Below are positions 54,051-64,000 of a DNA stretch of 64,000 nucleotides, piece by piece. Made by a program: the position numbers and the translations under genes. Source of the stretch: Stakelama saccharophila (lineage in GTDB: Bacteria > Pseudomonadota > Alphaproteobacteria > Sphingomonadales > Sphingomonadaceae); assembly GCF_032229225.1 (NCBI RefSeq), contig NZ_CP135076.1:2399001-2463000 (forward strand). The letters are read 5' to 3'. The notes below the pieces were generated by a model. It was given only the letters and a program-made list of their open reading frames with translations, was not told where the DNA came from and ran no database searches. The stretch's first letter is position 1. The number at the start of each line of letters is the position of its first letter.

Positions 54051-55379
54051 ATGGCGGCTGCTCCTGTCACCGAAGGGCCGCGCCTCCTCATGCTCAATGC
54101 GCTCGGATTGCTCAAGGAGCGCCGTTTTCTGCCCCTGTTCACGACACAGTTCCTGGGCGCCTTCAACGACAATCTGTTCAAGACCGGCATGGTCCTGTTC
54201 GCGACCTACGAGATCTTCAACGATTCCACGGTTGAATCGAATTTCAACGCGCTGGCGACGGGGCTGTCGATCCTGCCCTTCTTCCTGTTGTCCGCGCTGT
54301 CGGGGCAATTGGCCGACACGCACGACAAGGCGCGGATCGTACGCATCGTGAAGACGGCGGAAATCGGTATCATGCTGTTCGGATCGGTCGGATTGCTGGC
54401 GGCGAAGTTCGGGCATACCACCATCGGGTTGGGCATGATGCTGGCCTCGGTATTGATGCTGGGCGTCCATTCTACGTTCTTCGGCCCCATCAAATATGCG
54501 ATCCTGCCGCAGCATCTGAAAGGTGACGAAGTACTGGGCGGCACCGGCCTCGTCGAAGCGGCGACCTATCTGTCCATCCTGCTCGGCACGGTCATTGCCG
54601 GCTGGATCACGGTGGAGGGCACGGCCGCGCTGGTGCTGACCGTCGCCGTGATCGGCTGGTTCGCCGGCCGGCAGGTGCCCACCGCACCGCGCGCGGGTGC
54701 GAAACTCACCATCAACTACAATCCATTCACCTCTTCCTGGCGGCTGATTTCCGATACCATGCACATCCCGCGGCTGTTCCTGGCCATCTGCGCGATCAGC
54801 TTCTTTTGGACGATCGGATCGGTGCTGATCGTCATCTTTCCGCCGCTGGTGAAGAATGTGCTGACCGCGGACGAGCGGGTGGCCAGTCTGACGATCGCCA
54901 TCTTCTCTGTCGGCATCGCGATCGGATCGGTCATCATCAACTGGCTGCTGAAGGGCCGGATCTCCGCCAAGTTCGCGCCGGGGTCGGTGCTGGCGATGGC
55001 GGTGTTCCTGGTCGCCTTTTCCGTCGAGGCGCGGACATGGACTCCGGCGCCGGGCGATCAGCTCTACGGCGTGGCGGAATTCGTCACCCATCCGCAATCG
55101 CTGCTGGTGCTGGCGACGCTGATCGCGATCGCGGTGACCGGCGGCATGTTCGTCGTGCCGCTCTATGCCTTCCTGACGACCACCGTGACCAAGGACCAGA
55201 CCGCGCGCACCGTCGCGGCGAACAATGTGGTCAATTCGGGCGCGATGACGATCGGCGCGGTGGGGGTACTGATCCTGGGTGCGCTCGGCATGTCGAACCA
55301 GGACATGCTGCTGATGGTCGCCGGCATGTGCATCATTTCCGCCTGGATCGCGCAAAAGCTGCACCGCGCCTGCGACTGA
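54051..55379 (+). CDS. MFS transporter, LplT-like
   Basis: 442 residues, about 12 membrane helices. The start region LLKERRFLPLFTTQFLGAFN and DNLFKTGMVL matches the LplT/Aas N-terminal group, lysophospholipid transporters that flip lyso-phosphatidylethanolamine across the inner membrane. No acyltransferase fusion or neighbour is present here. ATG 54051 (or 54090). Divergent from pgsA, another phospholipid gene. Confidence 0.75.
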   Translation: MAAAPVTEGPRLLMLNALGLLKERRFLPLFTTQFLGAFNDNLFKTGMVLFATYEIFNDSTVESNFNALATGLSILPFFLLSALSGQLADTHDKARIVRIVKTAEIGIMLFGSVGLLAAKFGHTTIGLGMMLASVLMLGVHSTFFGPIKYAILPQHLKGDEVLGGTGLVEAATYLSILLGTVIAGWITVEGTAALVLTVAVIGWFAGRQVPTAPRAGAKLTINYNPFTSSWRLISDTMHIPRLFLAICAISFFWTIGSVLIVIFPPLVKNVLTADERVASLTIAIFSVGIAIGSVIINWLLKGRISAKFAPGSVLAMAVFLVAFSVEARTWTPAPGDQLYGVAEFVTHPQSLLVLATLIAIAVTGGMFVVPLYAFLTTTVTKDQTARTVAANNVVNSGAMTIGAVGVLILGALGMSNQDMLLMVAGMCIISAWIAQKLHRACD

Positions 55380-55399
55380 CACCGACGGCCGAGCCGACG

Positions 55400-55573
55400 T
55401 CAGATCAGGAAGGTGTAGAAGCAGACGAAAAAGGCGAGGAAGCTGAGCGCGAACAGGCGCACGTCGCTGTCGTCATCATGCGCGCGCACGCGCGGGCGCA
55501 GCGCGTTGCGCTTTTCACGAATGCGCAGCCGTTCGCGAAACGGATGGGTGGACGGGCTCGGCTGACTCGACAT
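55400..55573 (-). CDS. Small tail-anchored protein, unknown
   Basis: 57 residues: a charged, Arg-rich N-terminal half (FRERLRIREKRNALRPR) and a C-terminal hydrophobic helix (LFALSFLAFFVCFYTFLI) that ends the protein. Likely anchored in the inner membrane by its tail. ATG at 55573; the frame is open further but passes an AT-rich promoter-like stretch with TTAA-N7-TTTA (55584-55598). No family recognised. Confidence 0.55.
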   Translation of the reverse strand: MSSQPSPSTHPFRERLRIREKRNALRPRVRAHDDDSDVRLFALSFLAFFVCFYTFLI

Positions 55574-55771
55574 GGCGCGGATGTTAACGCCTTGTTTACA
55601 TTTTCGTTCAGCCTGAAAATGGTTAACGCCCGTGCCGATCCGGGACAGCCCCCGGTGCGCCGCCCCGCGCATGCGCGCGACCGTCGGCGATACGGCCCTC
55701 CCCTCGTACAGCGCCGCGGCCGCGCGGAGGCGGACGCCAGTGCGTTCCCCGGCAAACGTGGATCAGCCCTT

Positions 55772-55799
55772 TCGTGTTCCTGCTTTCACAGGAACACGA
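55772..55799. repeat. Palindromic hairpin upstream of the pccA 3' end
   Basis: TCGTGTTCCTG (55772-55782) and CAGGAACACGA (55789-55799) flank CTTTCA. No T-run on either side, so probably a palindromic repeat rather than a terminator. Confidence 0.6.
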
Positions 55800-55822
55800 T
55801 TCCGTCACGCCGCCGATCCGTC

Positions 55823-57907
55823 CTAGTCCTCGAATTCCATGATGACGTCGTCGACGCCCAGGCTGTCGCCCGGTTCCGCCCTCAGCGCCTTCACCGTGCC
55901 CGGCTTTTCAGCGCGCAACACATTTTCCATCTTCATCGCCTCGACGACGCAGAGGGGCTGCCCCGTCTCCACCCGGTCGCCCTCGGCCACGTCGATGCGC
56001 GTGACGAGCCCCGGCATCGGGCATAGCAGCAGCTTCGACAGGTCGGGCGGGACCTTTTCGATCATGTGCCGCGACAGCTCGGCAATACGCGGCGACAGCA
56101 CCTGGATGACATGCGCCGCCCCGCGCGTGGTGAAGCGCCAATCGGTGCGGCGGCGCTCCACCTGCACGACCAGCGGCTCACCGCCGAATTCCGCCTCGAC
56201 CAGCCGCTCGCCGGGCAGCCAGGCCATATCGACCTCGATCCGCTCGCCATCGACCGATACGGTGCCGTTCTCGACGACGACGCGGTGCTCCTGCCTGTCG
56301 ACCGACACGACCCAGTCGCGCCGGCTGAGCGTTTCGTCCGGCCGCGGCGACAATTGGCCGTCGATCATGCCGTTGCGCTCGGTCTCGATGGAGGCGAGCA
56401 CGCCCGCCAGCGCCGCGAGCTTCGTCATCAGCGCGGCGTCGGCCGGCGCCCCCTGGAATCCTTCGGGATATTCTTCGGCGATGAAACCGGTCGTCAGGCG
56501 GCCGTCGCGAAAACGCGGGTGCTGCATGATCGCCGACAGGAAATCCACATTGTGGCCCAGCCCTTCGATCACGAAGGAATCGAGCGCGACGATCTGTTTG
56601 TCGATCGCCTGTTCGCGCGTGTCGCCACAGGTAACGAGCTTGGCGATCATGGGATCGTAGAACATCGACACTTCGCCGCCCTCCGCGACACCGTCGTCGA
56701 CACGAACGCGGGTTCCACCATCGCCGTTCGTGTCGAGCGAAGTCGAGACACGTTCGCCGCTACGCTTCTCGACTTCGCTCGAAGCGAACGGAGCTTGGCG
56801 ATACTCTGCATGCGGCGGCCGATACCGCACCAGCCGGCCGATCGAAGGCAGGAACCCGCGATACGGGTCCTCGGCATAGACGCGGTTCTCGATCGCCCAG
56901 CCGGTGAGCGTCACGTCGTCCTGCGTCATCGCCAGCGTCTCGCCGGCGGCGACGCGGATCATCTGTTCGACCAGATCGACGCCGGTGACGAACTCGGTCA
57001 CCGGATGCTCGACCTGCAGCCGCGTGTTCATCTCCAGGAAGTAGAAGCTCTCGCCGGTCGGATCCTCGCCCGACACGATCAGTTCGACGGTGCCGGCGCT
57101 GTAATAGCCGACGGCGCGGGCGAGCGCGACCGCCTGCTCGCCCATCTTCCGGCGCATCGTTTCGTCGACGAAGGGCGACGGCGCCTCTTCCACGACCTTC
57201 TGGTGCCGGCGCTGAATCGAGCATTCGCGCTCGCCGAGATAGAGGATGTTGCCGTGCTGGTCGCCCAGGATCTGTATCTCGATGTGGCGCGGGCTTTCGA
57301 TGAACTTCTCGATGAAGACGCGATCGTCGCCGAAGCTCGCCTTGCCCTCGCGCCGCGTCGCTTCGAAGCCCTCGCGGACATCCTGTTCCTTCCAGGCGAG
57401 GCGCATCCCCTTGCCGCCGCCGCCGGCCGACGCCTTCATCATCACCGGATAGCCGATCTCGCCGGCGATCTTCACCGCCTCCTCGGTGCTCTCGATCGCG
57501 CCGCCGGAGCCGGGCACGGTGTTGACGCCGGCTTCTCGGGCCAGCTTCTTCGATTCGATCTTGTCGCCCATCGCGGCGATGGCGCTTGGCGGCGGGCCGA
57601 TGAAGGTGATGCCGGCATCGGCGCAGGCTCGCGCGAAGCTCTCCCGCTCCGACAGGAAGCCGTAGCCGGGATGGATCGCGTCGGCGCCGGTCTTCTTCGC
57701 GGCGTCGAGGATCAGCTCGGCATTTAGATAGCTTTCCGATGCCTGTGCGGGGCCGAGGCGAACGCTCTCATCGGCCATCTCGACATGCGGGCTGCGCGCG
57801 TCGGCGTCCGAATAGACCGCCACGGTCGCGATCCCCATGCGCTTTGCCGTTCGCATGACGCGGCAGGCGATCTCTCCACGGTTGGCGACCAGGATTTTCT
57901 TGAACAT
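55823..57907 (-). CDS. pccA: Propionyl-CoA (acetyl-CoA) carboxylase alpha subunit, biotin carboxylase and carrier
   Basis: 694 residues. The biotin carboxylase domain (about 1-450) starts FKKILVANRGEIACRV and has KASAGGGGKGMR, ERECSIQRRHQKVVEEAP and FLEMNTRLQVEHPVTE. The C-terminal carrier has the biotinyl-Lys in VEAMKMEN. It carboxylates propionyl-CoA with the beta subunit (62951-64000). An in-frame palindromic repeat lies at residues about 373-395, where the fold has a surface region. ATG 57907. Last gene of the propionate operon. Confidence 0.94.
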   Translation of the reverse strand: MFKKILVANRGEIACRVMRTAKRMGIATVAVYSDADARSPHVEMADESVRLGPAQASESYLNAELILDAAKKTGADAIHPGYGFLSERESFARACADAGITFIGPPPSAIAAMGDKIESKKLAREAGVNTVPGSGGAIESTEEAVKIAGEIGYPVMMKASAGGGGKGMRLAWKEQDVREGFEATRREGKASFGDDRVFIEKFIESPRHIEIQILGDQHGNILYLGERECSIQRRHQKVVEEAPSPFVDETMRRKMGEQAVALARAVGYYSAGTVELIVSGEDPTGESFYFLEMNTRLQVEHPVTEFVTGVDLVEQMIRVAAGETLAMTQDDVTLTGWAIENRVYAEDPYRGFLPSIGRLVRYRPPHAEYRQAPFASSEVEKRSGERVSTSLDTNGDGGTRVRVDDGVAEGGEVSMFYDPMIAKLVTCGDTREQAIDKQIVALDSFVIEGLGHNVDFLSAIMQHPRFRDGRLTTGFIAEEYPEGFQGAPADAALMTKLAALAGVLASIETERNGMIDGQLSPRPDETLSRRDWVVSVDRQEHRVVVENGTVSVDGERIEVDMAWLPGERLVEAEFGGEPLVVQVERRRTDWRFTTRGAAHVIQVLSPRIAELSRHMIEKVPPDLSKLLLCPMPGLVTRIDVAEGDRVETGQPLCVVEAMKMENVLRAEKPGTVKALRAEPGDSLGVDDVIMEFED
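56724..56791. repeat. In-frame palindromic element inside pccA
   Basis: 68 bases with 25-base arms that are near-perfect inverted complements: 56724-56748 and 56767-56791, sharing CTCGACTTCGCTCGA-type cores. Translated within PccA as FASSEVEKRSGERVSTSL. The arms resemble dispersed palindromic repeats seen between genes in sphingomonads. Confidence 0.8.
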
Positions 57908-57941
57908 GACGGCCCCTATTTGGCGCAAAGCGAATATTGGC

Positions 57942-58032
57942 CGTCACCCTGAACGTGTTTCAGGGTCCACCGCGCCACATGCGCCGACGGCTCAGGTTGA
58001 AAAGTGGATGCTGAAACAAGTTCAGCATGACG
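57942..58032. repeat. Intergenic inverted repeat between bioB and pccA
   Basis: CACCCTGAACGTGTTTCAGG near 57946 and its inverted relative GCTGAAACAAGTTCAGCATG near 58011 flank a GC-rich centre. It fills most of the 139-base gap. Confidence 0.75.
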
Positions 58033-58046
58033 ATCGATGGAGAGGC

Positions 58047-59188
58047 TCACTCGGCCGCCTCGACCGTTGGCGAGCAGCCGCAGCCGCTGCGCATCGGCTC
58101 CTCGCTGGTCATCGGCTTCAGCCCCAGCCGCGCCAGCATCGCGCTGTCGGCGTCGTCGCCGGCATTGGCGGCGGTGAGCAGCTTGTCGCCGGTGAAGATC
58201 GAGTTCGCGCCGGCCATGAAGCACATCGCCTGCGTCGCCTCCGACATGCTCTCGCGCCCCGCGGACAGACGGACCATCGAGCGCGGCATGGTGATGCGGG
58301 CAACCGCGATGGTGCGGACGAACTCGATATCGTCGATCTTGGCCATCGGCGTGTCGGCGAGCATGTCGCCCAGCGGCGTGCCCTTTACCGGCACCAGCGC
58401 GTTGACGGGCACGCTTTCGGGATGGCGCTCGAGCGTTGCGAGCGCGTGGACGAAGCCGACGCGGTGCTCGCGCGTCTCGCCCATGCCGACGATGCCGCCC
58501 GAGCAGACGTTGATGCCGGCGTTGCGCACGTTCGACAGCGTATCGACCCGCTCCTCGAAGCTGCGCGTCGAGATGACGTTTTCGTAATTCTCCGGCGCGG
58601 TGTCGATATTGTGGTTGTAATAATCGAGGCCCGCTTCCTTGAGCTGCGCGGCCTGATCGGGCGTAAGCATGCCCAGCGTCATGCAGGTTTCCATGCCCAT
58701 GGCGCGCACGCCCTTCACGATCTCCAGAATCGCCGGCATGTCGCGATCCTTGGGGTTGCGCCAGGCGGCGCCCATGCAGAAGCGCTTCGAACCCGCATCC
58801 GCCGCCTGCGCCGCCGATTGCAGCACCTGCCGCACGTCCATCAGCTTTGTCGCCTTCACGCCCGTTGTGTGGTGCGCCGACTGCGAGCAATAGCCGCAAT
58901 CCTCCGGGCACCCACCAGTCTTGATCGACAAGAGCGTGCAGAGCTGGACCTCGCCGGGCGCGTGGTGTTCGCGGTGGACGGTCGCGGCGCGGTAGAGGAG
59001 TTCGGTGAACGGGAGGTCGAACAGCGCGGCGATCTCCGCGCGGGTCCAGTCGGTCCTCGGCTCGCTCCCCTCCCCGCTTGCAGGGAGGGGCTGGGGGTGG
59101 GTGCGCGCGGCAACGTCGCGCGCCGCCTCGGCCGACCCACCCCCGGCCCCTCCCTTATCCAGGGAGGGGAGTTCAACAGTTCTCATCG

Positions 59189-59192
<4 letters not shown>
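58047..59192 (-). CDS. bioB: Biotin synthase, with repeat-encoded N-terminal extension
   Basis: Radical-SAM enzyme (381 residues) that inserts sulfur into dethiobiotin. The CxxxCxxC cluster is in [25 protein letters not shown] and [13 protein letters not shown] are also typical. The start at 59192 is supported by an ATGA overlap with the scpA stop. Residues about 8-42 are translated from a palindromic repeat; the core begins at [16 protein letters not shown], close to where other BioB proteins start. It supplies biotin for the neighbouring carboxylase. Confidence 0.93.
59066..59171. repeat. Palindromic element in the 5' end of bioB
   Basis: CCCTCCCCGCTTGCAGGGAG at one end and CCCTCCCTTATCCAGGGAGG at the other, with CTGGGGGTGGGT and ACCCACCCCCGG inside, so each end is a hairpin and the whole is an inverted repeat. 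It is read in frame by bioB as a Gly/Ala/Pro-rich extension. Confidence 0.85.
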
Positions 59193-61432
<2,240 letters not shown>

Positions 61433-61445
61433 ATCAATATCCGGC

Positions 61446-61527
61446 CGTCATTCCGGCGAAAGCCGGAATCCAGGACAAGGAGCGCACCGCATGCGGCTCT
61501 GGATACCGGATTAAGTCCGGGATGACG
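61446..61527. repeat. Intergenic inverted repeat between mce and scpA
   Basis: CGTCATTCCGGCGAAAGCCG opens the element and CCGGATTAAGTCCGGGATGA closes it; both arms are themselves hairpins (ATTCCGG/CCGGAAT and CCGGA/TCCGG). It fills the 104-base gap. Confidence 0.8.
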
Positions 61528-61536
61528 GGAAAAGCA

Positions 61537-61956
61537 TCAATGCCCATCGCGGGGCGTCTCCATGAATTCGGTCAGCACCCCGCCCATGTCCTTGGGGTGC
61601 GCGAAGATAACCGGCGTGCCGTGCGCACCGATCCGCGGTTCGCCCAGGACTCGGACGCCCTTGTCCTCCAGCTCGGCCTTGGCGGCGTGGATGTCCGGCA
61701 CCTCGAAACAGACGTGATGCTGCCCGCCGAGCGGGTTCTTCTCGAGGAACTTCGCGATCGGCGAATCGGGGCCGAGCGGTTCGAGCAATTCGATCTGGCT
61801 GTTGGGCGTATCGACGAAGCACACCCGCACCCCTTGGGCGGGCAAATCGAACGCCTCGCCGATTTCGCCCGCGCCCAGCACGTCGCGGTAGCGCGCGACG
61901 GCATCGTCGATCGACGGCGTGGCGACGCCGACATGGTTGAGTGGCCCCAGCATCAT
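61537..61956 (-). CDS. mce: Methylmalonyl-CoA epimerase
   Basis: 139-residue VOC-fold metal enzyme that interconverts S- and R-methylmalonyl-CoA, linking PccAB to ScpA. Shows LNHVGVATPSIDDAVARYRD, the metal His/Glu positions in QIELLEPLG, HHVCFEVPDIHAA and ending GGVLTEFMETP. ATG at 61956. Its GGAGG ribosome site, six bases upstream, is the end of the intergenic repeat. Frame upstream to 62154 is the repeat itself. Confidence 0.94.
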   Translation of the reverse strand: MMLGPLNHVGVATPSIDDAVARYRDVLGAGEIGEAFDLPAQGVRVCFVDTPNSQIELLEPLGPDSPIAKFLEKNPLGGQHHVCFEVPDIHAAKAELEDKGVRVLGEPRIGAHGTPVIFAHPKDMGGVLTEFMETPRDGH

Positions 61957-61962
61957 ATCATT

Positions 61963-62083
61963 CCTCCCCGGCACGGGGAGGGGGACCATGCGCAGCATGG
62001 TGGAGGGGCCTCGCGGCAAACGCTTCGCGTGCCGATGCCCCCCTCCGCCCCGCTGCGCGGGCCACCTCCCCCTGCCGGGGAGG
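61963..62083. repeat. Compound palindromic intergenic repeat upstream of mce
   Basis: Begins CCTCCCC-GGCAC-GGGGAGG (61963-61981), continues with GACCATGCGCAGCATGGT, and ends CCTCCCC-CTGCC-GGGGAGG (62065-62083). Same family as 34349-34385. Confidence 0.85.
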
Positions 62084-62095
62084 ATCCTTCGTGAA

Positions 62096-62944
62096 CTAGC
62101 ATGACTGCATCCGTAACTTGCCCTGGGCGACATAGCGATCGCCCTGACGGACATAATGGTCGGTGAAGGTTTCCGTGCCCGTATAATGCACGTCGAAGCG
62201 CTTGCCGGGCACGATATTGACGATCTTGCCGTCCAGCTTGGTGCGGGTGTCGCTGATCACCGCGCCGCTGTCGTCATAGCCGAGCGGGATCGACACCATC
62301 GCACGCGGGCCGTCGGGGCCCAGCCGCGTCAGCGTCGCGACCGAGCAGGTATAGCCCTGAAAAGTGCCGCCGCCCGTCGCATAGACCACCGGCACATCGG
62401 CGAACTTGCGCGACACCCGCCACTGGGCCGGCGGCCGGCCCCAGCTCGATCCGTCGATCGCATCCGGCCAGCTACCGGTGACGGTCAGGCCGTCCTCACC
62501 GTCCGGCTTCAGATAGTGGACGCCGAGCGAACCCGAACAGCCATGGCAGCCGTCTTCCATTCCGGTCTCGCTGATCAGGATCGCGCGATCGCCGTCCCAG
62601 AACAGCCCGGCGGGTTCGGTCATGGTCCGCTGACCATCCTGTTCGCCGACCTTGCCGTCGGCAGCCCCGAGAGCGGCGATCGCCGCCTTCTGCATCTGCT
62701 CGCTTTCGGGCAGCGCACGCACGCCTTCCGGTCCCGGCGACGCTGCGGACGTGGGGGCGGGAGACGGTGCCGGGACCGGCGCGCCATCATCGCCGGATTT
62801 GCTCGACAGCCACAGCGCGAGCGCGAGCGCAACGATCACCACGACCGCCAGGGCGATCAGCATGCCGGGGATCACCCGCGCCTTTGCGCCGGATTCGGCC
62901 TGACCCGACCCGCCATCGTTCCTGCTACGGTCTCGCCACGCCAT
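62096..62944 (-). CDS. Membrane-anchored protein, function unknown
   Basis: 282 residues: basic cytosolic start, one membrane helix (about 27-47, MLIALAVVVIVALALALWL), a Pro/Ala/Ser-rich linker to about 75, then an extracytoplasmic domain with six cysteines in pairs (DGCHGCSG, YTCSVA, MQSC). No family recognised. It lies between pccB and mce, so is probably cotranscribed with them, but nothing in it suggests propionate metabolism. Confidence 0.65.
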   Translation of the reverse strand: MAWRDRSRNDGGSGQAESGAKARVIPGMLIALAVVVIVALALALWLSSKSGDDGAPVPAPSPAPTSAASPGPEGVRALPESEQMQKAAIAALGAADGKVGEQDGQRTMTEPAGLFWDGDRAILISETGMEDGCHGCSGSLGVHYLKPDGEDGLTVTGSWPDAIDGSSWGRPPAQWRVSRKFADVPVVYATGGGTFQGYTCSVATLTRLGPDGPRAMVSIPLGYDDSGAVISDTRTKLDGKIVNIVPGKRFDVHYTGTETFTDHYVRQGDRYVAQGKLRMQSC

Positions 62945-62950
62945 AACGCC

Positions 62951-64000
62951 TCACAAGGGAATGTTGTCGTGCTTCTTCCACGGATTTTCGAGCTGCTTGT
63001 TCCGCAGCTTCCTCAGGCCCAGCGCGATCCGCCGACGCGTGGAATGCGGCTGGATCACCTCGTCGATGAACCCCTTCGACGCCGCGACGAACGGGTTGGC
63101 GAAGCGCGCTTCATATTCGGCGGTCTTCTCCGCGATCTTGTCGGGATCGTCGGCGTCCTGGCGGAAGATGATCTCGACCGCGCCCTTCGCGCCCATCACC
63201 GCGATCTCGGCGGTCGGCCAGGCATAATTGAGGTCGCCGCGCAGATGCTTCGACGCCATCACGTCGTATGCGCCGCCATAGGCCTTGCGCGTGATGACCG
63301 TGATCTTCGGCACCGTCGCCTCGGCGTAAGCGAACAAGAGCTTGGCGCCGTGCTTGATGATGCCGTTGTGCTCCTGCCCGACGCCCGGCAGGAACCCCGG
63401 CACGTCGACGAAGGTCAGGATCGGAATGTCGAAGGCGTCGCAGAAGCGCACGAAGCGCGCCGCCTTTTTCGCCGAGTTGATGTCGAGCACGCCGGCCAGC
63501 ACCATCGGCTGATTGGCGACGACGCCCACCGTGCGGCCCTCGATCCGGCCGAAGCCGCAGATGATGTTGGCGGCGTGCGCCGGCTGCACCTCGAAGAAAT
63601 CGCCCTCGTCGAGCGTCTTCCGGATCAGCTCGTGCATGTCATAGGGCTGATTGGCGTTGGGCGGGACCAGCGTGTCGAGGCTGTGCTCGAGCCGGTCCCA
63701 CGGGTCCTCGCTCGGCCGCTCCGGCACATCCTCGCGGTTGGAGGCGGGCAGGAAGTCGATGAAATCGCGCGCGGCGGTGAGCGCCTCGATGTCGTTCTCG
63801 AACGCGACATCGGCCACGCTCGACTTGGTCGTGTGGGTGACGGCGCCGCCCAATTCCTCCTGCGTGACCACCTCGTTGGTCACCGTCTTCACCACATCCG
63901 GGCCGGTGACGAACATGTAGCTCGAATCCTTCACCATGAAGATGAAGTCGGTCATCGCCGGCGAATAGACCGCCCCGCCCGCGCACGGGCCCATGATCAG
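62951..64000 (-). CDS. pccB: Propionyl-CoA (acetyl-CoA) carboxylase beta subunit (partial, 5' end outside window)
   Basis: Carboxyltransferase subunit; about 350 C-terminal residues are visible and the frame runs off the window edge ([15 protein letters not shown]). The CoA- and biotin-site features [45 protein letters not shown] and [19 protein letters not shown] are those of PccB. The first visible gene of the propionate operon; the true start lies beyond 64000. Confidence 0.96.
   Translation of the reverse strand: MIMGPCAGGAVYSPAMTDFIFMVKDSSYMFVTGPDVVKTVTNEVVTQEELGGAVTHTTKSSVADVAFENDIEALTAARDFIDFLPASNREDVPERPSEDPWDRLEHSLDTLVPPNANQPYDMHELIRKTLDEGDFFEVQPAHAANIICGFGRIEGRTVGVVANQPMVLAGVLDINSAKKAARFVRFCDAFDIPILTFVDVPGFLPGVGQEHNGIIKHGAKLLFAYAEATVPKITVITRKAYGGAYDVMASKHLRGDLNYAWPTAEIAVMGAKGAVEIIFRQDADDPDKIAEKTAEYEARFANPFVAASKGFIDEVIQPHSTRRRIALGLRKLRNKQLENPWKKHDNIPL

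Overview
The window is high-GC, densely packed chromosomal DNA from an alphaproteobacterium, most probably a Sphingomonas-like member of the Sphingomonadaceae. This is inferred from the gene families (fused CysNC, DUF2794 beside CysE, a phoR-pstSCAB-phoU-phoB operon, a PqqD/HprK-like/nucleotidyltransferase cluster), from a CtrA-type TTAA-N7-TTAAC site, and from paired-hairpin intergenic repeats. It is not from a database search. I saw no rRNA, tRNA, CRISPR array, insertion sequence or prophage.

Layout. 1-6231: a tightly overlapping plus-strand operon (ubiB fragment, membrane protein, coaBC, lipoprotein hydrolase, dut, TonB-like small protein, moeB, DsrE-like). 6248-9640: galU diverging from wecBC. 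9643-15195: an M48/PDZ lipoprotein, FKBP isomerase, rpsU and a dctA-type transporter, interspersed with three paralogous small proteins that all end in an acidic tail and DSAG. 15196-25161: nucleotide-sugar genes (rfbAB, ugd, a UDP-glucuronate-epimerase-like gene) split by a minus-strand signalling operon (EAL phosphodiesterase, TPR-hybrid histidine kinase, single-domain receiver). 25290-30339: sulfate activation (cysD, cysNC, cysQ), a small membrane protein and a CitE-like lyase. 30374-34300: glmS-glmU diverging from gph.

34468-37046: a minus-strand four-gene cluster of a Tat-exported small protein, a PqqD-like peptide-binding protein, an HPr-kinase-like kinase and a nucleotidyltransferase. 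This is the best candidate for a poorly described system. 37153-44414: the complete Pho/Pst operon with a likely PHO box inside the 3' end of phoR. 44506-48103: a small secreted protein, an SDR dehydrogenase, a membrane protein, DUF2794 and cysE. 48411-51749: ahpC, ahpF and oxyR (apparent CTG start). 51846-55573: fasciclin lipoprotein, moaE-moaD-pgsA, an LplT-like transporter and a small tail-anchored protein. 55823-64000: the propionyl-CoA to succinyl-CoA route (pccB, unknown, mce, scpA, bioB, pccA) on the minus strand. It is unusually rich in palindromic repeats, three of which lie in frame inside the pccA, scpA and bioB coding regions.

How the parts connect. GalU, Ugd and the epimerase; GlmS/GlmU with WecB/WecC; and RfbA/RfbB supply UDP-uronic acids, ManNAcA and a dTDP-4-keto sugar for surface polysaccharide. 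No glycosyltransferase, polymerase or export gene is in the window. The embedded EAL/kinase operon and the CtrA site suggest second-messenger and cell-cycle control of that supply. MoeB, MoaD and MoaE belong to molybdopterin synthesis. BioB makes the biotin needed by PccA, whose product goes through Mce and ScpA to succinyl-CoA.
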